Part shown: positions 19,041 to 26,872 of the stretch, piece after piece | How the letters are laid out: each line of letters starts with the position of its first letter | Numbering within the stretch: the first letter of the stretch is position 1 | Assembly (NCBI GenBank): GCA_020852275.1 | Contig: JADZBE010000004.1 | Location: 62,001-126,000, forward strand | Source of the DNA: Phycisphaerales bacterium | GTDB taxonomy: Bacteria > Planctomycetota > Phycisphaerae > UBA1845 | Direction of reading: 5' to 3' | Length of the DNA: 64,000 nt | Notes under the pieces: model-generated | Told to the model about the DNA's origin: nothing | The model's input: the letters and a program-made list of their open reading frames with translations, nothing else | Databases searched by the model: none | Program-made: the position numbers and the translations under genes

Positions 19041-19540
19041 GGTCTTAGACGAGGACGGGGACCAGTCGCCCGCGAATCGGGAGGCTGTGCCCGGCTTTCT
19101 TCGTCGCCCAGGAGGTCCGCCCGTGACCCGACCAGGCTGCCCGCGGCACAGCAAACATCCGGTCATCGGGTCATCCATGTCCGTGCGGTGCACTTGCCAA
19201 GCCCGCGCTGCCTGCGGCTTGGGGTCAAGGCACCCGCCTCGCCGTTCGTCACCCGCAATGCCCCTGTTTCCGATCGGGCGAGCCTGCTGCGAATGTGATC
19301 CACTCCGCCCCTTCGCCGAGTTTTTCATCATCCCGGCCCCGACAAGCCACGCGCGCCAGTTACCTAAGGCGCCCAAGGCACGCTGCCCCCGTGGCGGATC
19401 CGGGCGCGATGCCGGGCACGGCCGAGTCAGCGACCGGAGCCACCCCCGTCAACGCTCAACTGAAGATTCTTCCGCGCGCGGCGCCTTGGGGCCGCCGGTC
19501 CGCGCGCGGTTTTCCTTTCAGCACGTGCAGGAGGTGCGGT

Positions 19541-19933
19541 ATGATGTACAAGAACAAGCGACTGATCGCTGGTGCGGGGGCTGCCCTTGCGGGCGGTTCG
19601 CTGTGGGCGGCCACGTTCACGTGGACGGGCGGCGGCAGCGACAACGACTGGGACACCACGGCGAACTGGTTCTCGCTGGCCTGCATGAATTGCTACCCGG
19701 ATGGCGACAACGACGACGCGACGATCCCCGCGTCCCCCGGCGGCTACATCGTCGATCTCACCGACGAGACGATCGACGACCTGGCGATCGAGGGCGACAC
19801 CGATTTCTTCTCCGACGGCGGGACGACGGTCCTCTGGGTGGACAGCCTTACGATCGTGGGGCCGGCGAGGGTCGAGGTCCATGACAGTGGCAACGACGAT
19901 GCGAGAATCCGAACCGTCGGCTCCGGGCCGTGA
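19541..19933 (+). CDS. short secreted protein with autotransporter-strand-like motif
   Basis: A 130-residue exported protein. Start: AGGAGG then 6 nt to the ATG at 19541 (a second ATG follows at once). Signal peptide MMYKNKRLIAGAGAALAGG/SLWAA. The mature start FTWTGGGSDNDWDTTANW is the motif found at the head of autotransporter-associated beta-strand repeats in large secreted proteins. Here only one repeat unit is present, followed by VDLTDETIDDLAIEGDTDFF and TIVGPARVEVHDSGNDDARI, then an early stop. It may be a truncated relic of a longer protein or a genuine mini-protein. The next gene begins 101 bp downstream with a related N-terminal motif, suggesting duplication. Function is unknown. Confidence 0.7.
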   Translation: MMYKNKRLIAGAGAALAGGSLWAATFTWTGGGSDNDWDTTANWFSLACMNCYPDGDNDDATIPASPGGYIVDLTDETIDDLAIEGDTDFFSDGGTTVLWVDSLTIVGPARVEVHDSGNDDARIRTVGSGP

Positions 19934-20034
19934 GTCCGCGCGGCGACGGCTGAAACTCAACACGTGGACAACCTGAATCTCAAGAACATCGCAACCATTC
20001 ATTACTCGATTACAACTCAAGCAAGGAATCAACC

Positions 20035-20898
20035 ATGAATACGAAGTACCTGCTGATCGTGATGACGATCGTATGCTCTTGTCTCGTGGCCCCGGCGCTA
20101 GGCGACAGGACGTTCGACGGCCAAGTGAACGATCAATGGGACGTAGATGAGAATTGGAATCCCAATACCGCGCCAGGCGAGGGCGATGTGGCCATTATTC
20201 CCACGGGATTCAACGTCAAGATTGACGTCACGACCGCCAAAGCCAAGTCGATCCAGATCGCCGAAGACTCGGACCTGAGCATCGAGCGCGGAGGGATCCT
20301 GACGCTGCACGGCAACGGCGTTACTTCATTGATCGGCGGTGACCTGAAGTTCGCCGGCGGATCGGGGAACGATCCGATTCTGCATTTCAAGTATGACCAC
20401 ACCCTTTCCACGGTTCCCAATGAGCTCATCCCCGCGCGCCAAGTCATTGGAGACGTACAGGGCGTCATTCGCGGCGACTCGGGCAAGGTGCTGACGCTGG
20501 CGCATCAGGGCAACAGCCGGCTGCAGTTGACCGGGACGCTGCTGATCGAGATCGCCCTGGTGAACAACGAAGTGGTCAATGGCAACTACGGAACCATCTC
20601 GCTCTCGGAAAACGCCAAGTCCGGCTCCGGGCTGTGGAAGGCCACGCAGGGCGAATTGACCGTAAACGTCGAAGTCACGGGGGTCGGCACCTGGGAGGTC
20701 GGCGCGGGGGGGACGATTGAAGTCAACGTGGACCTTGAGGACATTGCCGGCCCCGTGCATATCCTCAATGGCGGCGAGCTGCTGCTGAACGCTTCATTGT
20801 GCTCGCCGGGGGCCTTGGATTTCGAGGAGGGCGTGATCCAGGTGGGCAGCGCCAGCCCGGCGCTGACGTTCTATGTGGGAGGGACCTGTCCGACATGA
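20035..20898 (+). CDS. secreted beta-strand-repeat protein
   Basis: Exported 287-residue protein. AAGGAA precedes the ATG at 20035. A signal peptide (YLLIVMTIVCSCLVAPALG) is followed by DRTFDGQVNDQWDVDENWNP, the same W-D-x-x-x-N-W head motif as the gene upstream. The rest is beta-rich with repeated I-x-L/V and G-G-x-L-x-L patterns (GGILTLHGNGVTSLIGGDL, GTIEVNVDLEDIAGPVHILN), suggesting a beta-solenoid. The last codons overlap the next gene by ATGA, so the two are translationally coupled and probably make interacting or co-localised products. No catalytic motif is seen. Confidence 0.75.
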   Translation: MNTKYLLIVMTIVCSCLVAPALGDRTFDGQVNDQWDVDENWNPNTAPGEGDVAIIPTGFNVKIDVTTAKAKSIQIAEDSDLSIERGGILTLHGNGVTSLIGGDLKFAGGSGNDPILHFKYDHTLSTVPNELIPARQVIGDVQGVIRGDSGKVLTLAHQGNSRLQLTGTLLIEIALVNNEVVNGNYGTISLSENAKSGSGLWKATQGELTVNVEVTGVGTWEVGAGGTIEVNVDLEDIAGPVHILNGGELLLNASLCSPGALDFEEGVIQVGSASPALTFYVGGTCPT

Positions 20899-22229
20899 TT
20901 CCAACACGATTGACGCAAGGCCGCTGGGGCTCACGGTGGCAAACTATGTATGGGGAGGACTGTTGGGGCTTCGCAGCGTCCGTGTGCGGCGTCCACGGAC
21001 CGCGCTGGCATGCGAGTGGAAATCTCGCGCGGCTCGTCGCAACGGCGGTCCTCCTCGCATCGCATGGGTCCGCTGCATTCGCCGATCCACCGCCGGGTTT
21101 TGAGGTGATCCGGGTCACGAGCGACTCCGATTACGAGGGCGGCAGCTCCGTGAACAATTGCGGTCAGGTCGTGTTCGACCGAAGGATGGGTGCGACATGG
21201 GCGTTCGGGGAAGTGTTTGTTTATGACAATGGCAGGACGTTCCGTTTGACGAACAACATGGACCGCGACGTGGGTCCGGACATCAACGATTCCGGTCAGA
21301 TCGTCTGGGCGCGCGGCGTTGGCAGCGGCGGGGCTTCGATGATCCTGCACTACGATCATGGGGACGTAAAGATGCTGGCTCAGAACGCGGACGGCGTCCT
21401 GAGCCCCAAGATCGCCAACACCGGGCACTGCACCTGGCCGGAACTGCTGGCCGATGGTTGTCACGGCGTGGATACGCGCATCCTGCTCTGGGACGGCTTC
21501 GGTAGCCAGGCGATCATAGATGCCGGTGGGTCGCATCAGAGTCCACGAATCAACGACGCAGATCAGCTCGTATGGACGGATTATGATTTCTGTCCCGACC
21601 CCTGGCTATCGGATATTTTGTACTACGAGGACGAAGAGATTCGAATTATCTCATCTGAGGACCCCTTTCAGCGGCAGGCGGCGACGGTCAATGACGAAAG
21701 ACAGATTCTGTGGGACGAACTGTGGAAGGATGGGGAGGACTTTACAGACACGCTCATTCTATATGACTCCGGCGTGAGAACAGTGTTCACGGACTGGGGG
21801 GAGATCGCCAGAAACAACAACCATGGGGATGTATCGTTCTCTCGCTGGTACGAAGATGATGGGATTTACCGATCCTGGATCAGCCTGCAAGGCACATTCT
21901 ATCTTATCACGCCGGACCCCGATTACAGCTACACAACCGACATTAATGAATATGGAGAAGTCACGCTCGCGTTTGATGATTATCCCACGGCGGACGTCGG
22001 TCTGATGCGGCGCATCCGCACCGGGGAGGCGGACTTCGACGGGGATTTCGACCTGGCCGATCATCGGGAGTGGACGCGGTGTCTGGACGGACCGGAATTC
22101 CTGGAGCGCAACCGCACCGACCCCACCGACACGCTCTGCGATTGCCGCTTTCTCGACGTCGACCATGACAACGACGTGGACCTGCGCGACTTCGCCCGCT
22201 TTCAGAACGCCTTCGCACCATCGCAATAG
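20895..22229 (+). CDS. secreted HAF-like repeat protein with dockerin-like C-terminus
   Basis: A 444-residue exported protein. The ATG at 20895 overlaps the stop of the previous gene (ATGA), with GGAGGGA upstream. The start yields a long n-region before a signal-like LVATAVLLASHGSAAFADPP. The body has repeated short units pairing I-N-D/N-N-x-G-Q-I/V-V with aromatic strands (VNNCGQVVFDRR, INDSGQIVWARG, INDADQLVWTDY), like extracellular HAF-type beta repeats. The C-terminus has two calcium-loop-like segments, DFDGDFDLADHREW and DVDHDNDVDLRDFARFQNAF, as in dockerin-like type I modules of planctomycete proteins. Such modules may tether the protein to a partner; no cohesin is visible here. GC falls locally around 21550-21960. 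Confidence 0.75.
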   Translation: MIPTRLTQGRWGSRWQTMYGEDCWGFAASVCGVHGPRWHASGNLARLVATAVLLASHGSAAFADPPPGFEVIRVTSDSDYEGGSSVNNCGQVVFDRRMGATWAFGEVFVYDNGRTFRLTNNMDRDVGPDINDSGQIVWARGVGSGGASMILHYDHGDVKMLAQNADGVLSPKIANTGHCTWPELLADGCHGVDTRILLWDGFGSQAIIDAGGSHQSPRINDADQLVWTDYDFCPDPWLSDILYYEDEEIRIISSEDPFQRQAATVNDERQILWDELWKDGEDFTDTLILYDSGVRTVFTDWGEIARNNNHGDVSFSRWYEDDGIYRSWISLQGTFYLITPDPDYSYTTDINEYGEVTLAFDDYPTADVGLMRRIRTGEADFDGDFDLADHREWTRCLDGPEFLERNRTDPTDTLCDCRFLDVDHDNDVDLRDFARFQNAFAPSQ

Positions 22230-22571
22230 GACTCAGTTTCCATCGCGGCCAGGTGTCGCGCTGCCCGGCTGCGCGCCTGGCGTCCGCAAAACGCCCGATC
22301 GGGCCCATGCGGCGATGCACGGATCCAGCGTGGCGGTGCACCCACTCGGCGCGACCATGGACGCATCCCGTGCGGCGACACTTCACTGCGGCAATGCCGA
22401 GCGCTGCCAGTGCGTTGAAAAACTCTGAATTGTATGGCTTGGCGCAGGGATTCGGCGGAAGAATGCACGTCCTGGAGGTCCGTGCCCCCTTGCAACGGGC
22501 GACCACCACGTCCGGCTCGTCGCAGGTCGTCACATCCCGGAAGTCCGTACGCCCCTTTTCGCAATGGCCCG
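22230..22571. other. convergent intergenic region, no gene recognised
   Basis: 342 bp between two converging genes. It contains loosely repeated GTGCACCC/CGGCGATGCAC-type words around 22300-22380 and an AT-richer TTGAAAAACTCTGAATTGTA at about 22414. Both could be decayed repeat or insertion-sequence debris. I see no credible gene or clear terminator. Confidence 0.4.
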
Positions 22572-23396
22572 CTACGCCCGCGCCTCGTCCGTCTCCGCGC
22601 CACCGAAGCGCGGGCACTGCGCGAAGAACGCGCGGGGGTTGTCCCACACGACGCGGCGGATGTCGGGCTCCGCGTGGCCGCGGGCGCGCAGGGCGCGGAT
22701 GAAGTCGGGAACGGCCATCGGGTCGCTGGGGCCCCAGTCGCCGGCGGAATTGACGAGGAGGCGCTGCGTGCCGTAGCGCTCGATCATGTCCACGGCGCGC
22801 TGCGGCGTACACTTGGTGATCGGGTACAGCGTCAGGCCCACCCAGAAGCCGGCCTCCAGGGCCGGGCGGATGGTGTGCTCCTCAACGTGGTCGATGCAGA
22901 CGCGCTCCGGGCGGACGCGCGAGTTGGACGTGAGCATGTCGAGGATCATGCGCGTGCCCTTGTACTTGTCCGCCAGGTGCGGCGTGTGCACGAGCATCAG
23001 CTCATCCGTGCGCAGCGCCCGCTCGACGTGCTCCTCGAACACGATGGCCTCGTTGCGCGTGTTCTTGTTCAGCCCGATCTCGCCGATGCCCAGCACATTG
23101 GGGCGGGCGAGGAACTCCGGAATCATCGCGATCACTTCGCGCGAGAGGGAGACGTTTTCCGCCTCCTTGGCGTTGATGCACAGCCAGCAGAAGTGGCGGA
23201 TGCCGAACTGCGCCGCCCGCTTCGGCTCGACCTCGGTGAGCTGGCGGAAGTAGTCGCGGAAGCCATCGACGGAGCCGCGGTCGAAACCCGCCCAGAACGC
23301 CGGCTCCGACACGGCGACGCACCCGGCCCGCGCGAGACGCTCGTAGTCGTCGGTGACGCGGGAGACCATGTGAATGTGCGGGTCGATGTAGTTCAT
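22572..23396 (-). CDS. TatD-related metal-dependent hydrolase (EboB/COG1099-like)
   Basis: Cytosolic TIM-barrel metal hydrolase, 274 residues. The N-terminus YIDPHIHMVSRVTDDYE carries the H-x-H metal ligands right after strand 1. GIGEIGLNKNTRNEAIVFEE is the E-I-G-L/Y motif of TatD enzymes. LVHTPH, VCIDHVEE and LLVNSAGDWGPSDP give the later His and Asp ligands. The set matches the TatD-related subgroup that includes EboB of eustigmatophyte/bacterial ebo clusters. Other ebo genes are not seen, although a prenyl-synthase gene lies just upstream on the same strand (162-bp gap with a repeat array). The start at 23396 lacks a strong SD but gives the canonical N-terminus. Substrate is unknown. Confidence 0.8.
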   Translation of the reverse strand: MNYIDPHIHMVSRVTDDYERLARAGCVAVSEPAFWAGFDRGSVDGFRDYFRQLTEVEPKRAAQFGIRHFCWLCINAKEAENVSLSREVIAMIPEFLARPNVLGIGEIGLNKNTRNEAIVFEEHVERALRTDELMLVHTPHLADKYKGTRMILDMLTSNSRVRPERVCIDHVEEHTIRPALEAGFWVGLTLYPITKCTPQRAVDMIERYGTQRLLVNSAGDWGPSDPMAVPDFIRALRARGHAEPDIRRVVWDNPRAFFAQCPRFGGAETDEARA

Positions 23397-23446
23397 GGCG
23401 ATCGAGTCAAGGGCGGAGCCTCATTCGCAAGGTCGGCTGATCCGCT

Positions 23447-23498
23447 CGCGTCGTGCGTCGTGCGTCGTTCCTCGTTCCTCGCGCGTCGTGCGTCGTAG
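23447..23498. repeat. GTCGTGC heptamer array
   Basis: Seven contiguous heptamers of GTCGTGC with GTCGTTC/CTCGTTC/CTCGCGC variants, in the 162-bp gap between two minus-strand genes. A trailing TTCGTGCATCGTC lies at 23520. Confidence 0.8.
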
Positions 23499-23558
23499 AT
23501 GGTTTACAGTGCAACGTGCTTCGTGCATCGTCCCGAGTGCGGTGCGCTGAAGGACGGG

Positions 23559-24590
23559 TCAGTAGCTCCTTTGCAGCACGAACTCCGCCATTCGCGTCAG
23601 CGACGTCCGCGCGGGTCCGACGGGGAGGCCGGCCAGGCAGTGTACGGCCTCGTTCACCAGCCTCCTTGCGTAAGCCCAGGCATACTCAAGGCTTCCACAG
23701 CGATCAAGCATCTCGCGCACGCGCGCGTGATGGGCCACGGCGCGCGCGTGTTCCGGTTCGCACGGAACCTGCAACAGGCGGTGCAGGGCTTGCTGCGCGT
23801 CGGGGGTGGCGGTTGCCAGCGCGTGGATGATCGGCAGCGTCGGCTTGCACAGGTCGAGGTCGCGCCCCAGGGTCTTGCCGACTTCCTCCTGCGCTCCGAC
23901 GAGGTCCAGCAGATCGTCCACGATCTGAAACGCCGTGCCCGCGCAGTCGCCGAACTTCCGCATGGCCTGCACGCAGGGCGGCGCCGCGTCGGCGAACGCC
24001 GCGCCCAGCTCGCACGCGGTGGCCGTCAGGGCGGCCGTTTTCCGCCGGATCACGTCGAAATACTGCGCCTCGGTCATGTCCAGCCGCCCGCGCAGGCGGT
24101 TCTGCATCAGCTCCCCTTCGCACACGATGTTCGTCGTCTGCCCGACGAGGCGCGAGGCGCGCTGGCTGTCGAGGCTGCTGCACAGGTGGAACGCGTGGCT
24201 GATGAGGTAGTCGCCGAGCAGGACCGCGCTGACGTTGCCCTCGGTGGCGTTGATCGTCGGCTGGCGGCGCCGCTCGTCCGCCACGTCCAGAACGTCGTCA
24301 TGGACCAGCGTGGCCATGTGCACCATCTCGACCACTGCGGCCAGCACGCGATGTTGCGGCGTCAGCTTGCCGCATGCCTGTCCCGTCAGGAGCAACAGTG
24401 CGGGTCGCAGCATCTTGCCCCGGTAACTGCGGACGCGCTCGCACAGCTCATTGACGAAGGCGACGTCGCTGAGGATTTCCCGGTCGAAGACCTCCTCGAC
24501 GGCGCGCAGGTCGGCGGCGATCGGCGCGTATAGCTCCACCAGCGGCGAGACGGCTCCGGTGCGCGGCGGGTTTTCTGCTCTGCAAATCAC
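23559..24590 (-). CDS. polyprenyl diphosphate synthase
   Basis: Trans-prenyltransferase that elongates allylic diphosphates with isopentenyl diphosphate, 343 residues, the usual size. The family sequence GKMLRPALLLLTGQACG is followed by the first Asp-rich motif LVHDDVLDVADERR (DDxxD) and the second QIVDDLLDLVG; the spacing is that of long-chain synthases (heptaprenyl/octaprenyl type), which feed quinone side chains. The region before the first Asp motif (VVEMVHMATL) has small residues, as expected for long-chain products, but chain length cannot be fixed. Start: GTG at 24590; an ATG at 24598 is out of frame. Upstream is a repeat-filled divergent region shared with an ECF sigma gene. Confidence 0.92.
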   Translation of the reverse strand: MICRAENPPRTGAVSPLVELYAPIAADLRAVEEVFDREILSDVAFVNELCERVRSYRGKMLRPALLLLTGQACGKLTPQHRVLAAVVEMVHMATLVHDDVLDVADERRRQPTINATEGNVSAVLLGDYLISHAFHLCSSLDSQRASRLVGQTTNIVCEGELMQNRLRGRLDMTEAQYFDVIRRKTAALTATACELGAAFADAAPPCVQAMRKFGDCAGTAFQIVDDLLDLVGAQEEVGKTLGRDLDLCKPTLPIIHALATATPDAQQALHRLLQVPCEPEHARAVAHHARVREMLDRCGSLEYAWAYARRLVNEAVHCLAGLPVGPARTSLTRMAEFVLQRSY

Positions 24591-24670
24591 GCGCTCATGT
24601 TATAAGGCGGGCTACGTGGGCGAAAGCTCGCGGCGAGGACCTGCAAGCGGTGGGCAGGGGGCGGCTGGCG

Positions 24671-24708
24671 ACTTGCTACTGGCTGCTCGCCACTTGCTGC
24701 CGGCTGCG
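24671..24708. repeat. ACTTGCT heptamer array
   Basis: ACTTGCT-ACTGGCT-GCTCGCC-ACTTGCT-GCCGGCT-GCG: five diverged heptamers in tandem, same period as the arrays at 14022, 23447 and 49501 but a different unit. Confidence 0.65.
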
Positions 24709-24754
24709 CGGTGAACATGAAGGAAGACGCCGGCTCGGAGAGCCGGCGGACCCT

Positions 24755-24868
24755 TGGCTGCTCGGACAGCGGCTTCACCGGGCCGGGGCCCCTGGACGCC
24801 CACAGAGCGACCCCACCGCGGCTGCTCAGAGAGCGGCACCACCTCGGTTGCTCACAGAGCGGCCCCAC
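24755..24868. repeat. degenerate GGCTGCTC-AGAGCGGC repeats
   Basis: Three copies of a ~25-bp unit with core GGCTGCTCAGAGAGCGGC (at about 24755, 24819 and 24846) plus a partial CACAGAGCGACCCCAC. The core has internal dyad symmetry (GCTC..GAGC), so each unit could fold into a small hairpin. Confidence 0.6.
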
Positions 24869-24954
24869 GTTGCCCGTTGACGCCCGCCTTCGCTCCGGTG
24901 ATTGTCCGGCACCGCAAGGACTTAGCGACGGTGCAACATGAATACTGGGGCGCC

Positions 24955-25593
24955 ATGACCGCGACACTGGACGGGGACAATTCAGGCGGCACCAGCCGCG
25001 CGTCCGCCGGTCAGTGGGACCGGGCGCAGTTTGCTGCGCTCTTCGAGGAGTCCTATCGGACTTTGTGGCTCGTGGGCGCCGGGGTGCTGGGAACGCGTCA
25101 GGGCGTTGATGACGTCCTGCAGGAGGCGGCGGTCGTCGCCTTGGGCAAGGCGGACCAGTTTCAGACGGGAACGAGCTTCAAGGCGTGGATGAGTCAGATC
25201 GTGCGTTTCGTGGCGATGAACCACGGCCGGCGGCGCAGGCGCGATGGCGCAGGTTCGTCGTCCGAGGCGCTGGATCAGGCAGCGGCGCCGGACGCAGCGG
25301 CTGTGCCGGCCGCCGAGGTCATTACGCGGCGGGGATCGCTCATGCCGGACCAGAGCGCGTTTGATGACGAAGTGACGCGGGCGCTGGCAGAGCTTGGCGA
25401 GACAGCGCGGGCCTGTCTCCTGCTCCGCACGGTCGAAGGGCTTGAGTATGCGGAAATATCGCGGGTGCTGGGCATCCCTGAAGGCACGGCCATGAGCCAC
25501 GTGCACCGCAGCCGCCACGCGATGCGCCGGCGGCTGACGGAATGGGAGCACCCGCCGTCATCGTCACGAGGCGCCAGGTCAGCGGGACCATGA
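24955..25593 (+). CDS. ECF RNA polymerase sigma factor
   Basis: Extracytoplasmic-function sigma-70 family factor, 212 residues. Region 2 runs FAALFEESYRTLWLVGAGVL to WMSQIVRFVAMNHGRRRRR, including the D-D-V-L-Q-E-A helix that contacts core polymerase and -10 DNA. Region 4 is ALAELGETARACLLLRTVEG and YAEISRVLGIPEGTAMSHV, a helix-turn-helix for the -35. It ends in an ATGA overlap with the next gene, a membrane protein of anti-sigma type, so the pair is co-translated. Start: ATG at 24955 is chosen; an in-frame GTG at 24931 with AAGGA 11 nt upstream is an alternative. Targets are not identifiable here. Confidence 0.88.
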   Translation: MTATLDGDNSGGTSRASAGQWDRAQFAALFEESYRTLWLVGAGVLGTRQGVDDVLQEAAVVALGKADQFQTGTSFKAWMSQIVRFVAMNHGRRRRRDGAGSSSEALDQAAAPDAAAVPAAEVITRRGSLMPDQSAFDDEVTRALAELGETARACLLLRTVEGLEYAEISRVLGIPEGTAMSHVHRSRHAMRRRLTEWEHPPSSSRGARSAGP

Positions 25594-26432
25594 ACAGAGA
25601 AGACGAGCAACTGATTGACCTCTTTCTCGACGGGCGGCTGGATGCGCAGCAGCGGGAGCAAATGCGCCGCCGCATCGAGCAGGACGATGCGCTGCGCGCC
25701 GAGTTGCTTCTGCAGGAGCGGCTCGACGGCGCCGTGCGCAGGGTGTTCGCCCCGCCGGCCGAGCACCCCTCCCAGTGGACCGGGGGGCAAGCCGGTGCGG
25801 CGGGGCGCTCCAGCGCGACGGCACACGCCGTCTTGGCAGGCGAGGCCGGCGCGACCGGGCTGGGCGCGTCCTTTCCGCGACGCGCACGCTGGGTGCTTCG
25901 ACCCGCCGCGCTGCTGGCGGCCTGTCTGCTGCTGGGTCTGTCCGTAGGCGTTTACTACCTGGGTCCGCGGCTGTTCACGCGGGGCGGGCATGCGGAAGCA
26001 CGGCTGCCGCAGAGTTTCGCCGAAGTGCGCGAGGAGCTGATCGCCGGTGGATTTGAACCGGACTGGCGCTGCGAGATCGGACCGAAGTTCGCGATGTATG
26101 TGTATCATCGCCTCGGGCAGACGCTCCTGCCCGCGAGCATTCCACCGCGGTTCGAGATCATGGGCTGGGCGTATCGCAATTGCCTCAGCCCCGAGACGAT
26201 GGTGCTCCTGACCCGAATCGAGGACGAGCCGGTGCTCGTCTTCATCGATCGCAAGGACAGCGACCAACCCCAGGCTATTCCGGCGGGATCGGGGCTGTTC
26301 ATTCACAAGACGGAGTTGAACGAGCTGGTGTTGTATGAGCTGTCGGAGAACCCGCAGCCGCGCATGCTGGGACTCTTTTTCGAGCCTCCCTTGCAGGAGG
26401 GTTGGCTGGACATTTCCATTTACGGAGACTGA
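25590..26432 (+). CDS. putative membrane anti-sigma factor
   Basis: A 280-residue single-pass membrane protein whose ATG (25590) overlaps the sigma-factor stop. The cytosolic N-terminus (EDEQLIDLFLDGRLDAQQRE, MRRRIEQDDALRAEL) resembles short anti-sigma helical domains. A Gly/Ala-rich linker leads to one membrane helix (RPAALLAACLLLGLSVGVYY). The external part is a ~140-residue sensor-like domain with R-E-E-L-I-A-G-G-F-E-P-D-W-R-C and ISIYGD at the end. It lacks the H-x-x-x-C-x-x-C zinc motif of ZAS anti-sigma factors, so binding to the sigma factor is inferred from coupling and topology. What it senses is unknown. Confidence 0.7.
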   Translation: MNREDEQLIDLFLDGRLDAQQREQMRRRIEQDDALRAELLLQERLDGAVRRVFAPPAEHPSQWTGGQAGAAGRSSATAHAVLAGEAGATGLGASFPRRARWVLRPAALLAACLLLGLSVGVYYLGPRLFTRGGHAEARLPQSFAEVREELIAGGFEPDWRCEIGPKFAMYVYHRLGQTLLPASIPPRFEIMGWAYRNCLSPETMVLLTRIEDEPVLVFIDRKDSDQPQAIPAGSGLFIHKTELNELVLYELSENPQPRMLGLFFEPPLQEGWLDISIYGD

Positions 26433-26872
26433 CACGCCGTTGCATAACTGAGCCGCGACCGTGAGGGAGCGAATGTTCCACACCGAACCCGCGGGTTCTG
26501 AAAGAGTGTGCAACTGCCGGCTCACTGAAAGGAAGCTCGGAGGCACGGTCCGGCGTACTCGCTCGACCGCGGCGAGCGCTTAGCGCCGTCTGGCGTACTC
26601 GTCTAACCGTGGCAAGCGGGGCAAGACCATGGCGGGAGGATACCATTGACCACAGCGCCGGCTCACTGAAACCAGTTTGCATTCAACGAGGAGTTAAGCT
26701 GCGGCGGGTTTGCTGTGCTCGATCAAGCAAAGCACAGAGTCTTCTTTCCGAACCCGCGGCGCAAGCGAGGGCCTTGCCTTGGGCGACGCCGCGCCCTCGC
26801 TTGCGCGACGGGTTCTGAAGGGTGCGCGTGATCCGCGCATCGACAAATGGAGTTTCGTGGGAGAGTCCACCC
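26433..26872. repeat. 440-bp intergenic block of dispersed repeats
   Basis: No gene is seen. It carries a GAGCCGCGACCGTGAGGGAG(C) copy at 26450-26470; two 27-bp direct repeats beginning GGCGTACTCG at 26552-26578 and 26592-26618; two GCCGGCTCACTGAAA words near 26515 and 26650; and a long hairpin 26750-26815 whose 22-bp arms (GAACCCGCGGCGCAAGCGAG and near-complement) belong to the family at 18691. The SD of the pseudopilin gene is at its right end. Confidence 0.7.

Larger units (their letters stand above)
18592..19540. other. 949-bp intergenic region: terminator, repeats, promoter and long leader
   Basis: From left to right it holds a hairpin after the porin gene, repeats of the GAACCCG..GCGAGGG family, a full REP-type element, two direct copies of CGCTGGCGTTACGGGTTCGG, a strong sigma-70 promoter at 19012-19040, and about 490 nt of apparent leader before the next start codon. 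The leader has no convincing coding frame and no riboswitch class that I recognise. Confidence 0.6.
24591..24954. other. divergent intergenic region dominated by repeats
   Basis: 364 bp between the prenyl synthase and the sigma factor. It contains the heptamer array at 24671-24708, a perfect 7-bp hairpin CCGGCTC-GGA-GAGCCGG at 24730-24746 and degenerate 25-30-bp repeats at 24755-24868. Promoters for both genes must lie here but none stands out. A six-codon frame (ATG at 24938) ends over the sigma ATG. Confidence 0.55.

Noticed and set aside
22410..22440. Insertion-sequence remnant (TTGAAAAACTCTGAATTGTA)
   Set aside because: No transposase frame, no inverted partner and no target duplication visible; too short to support.
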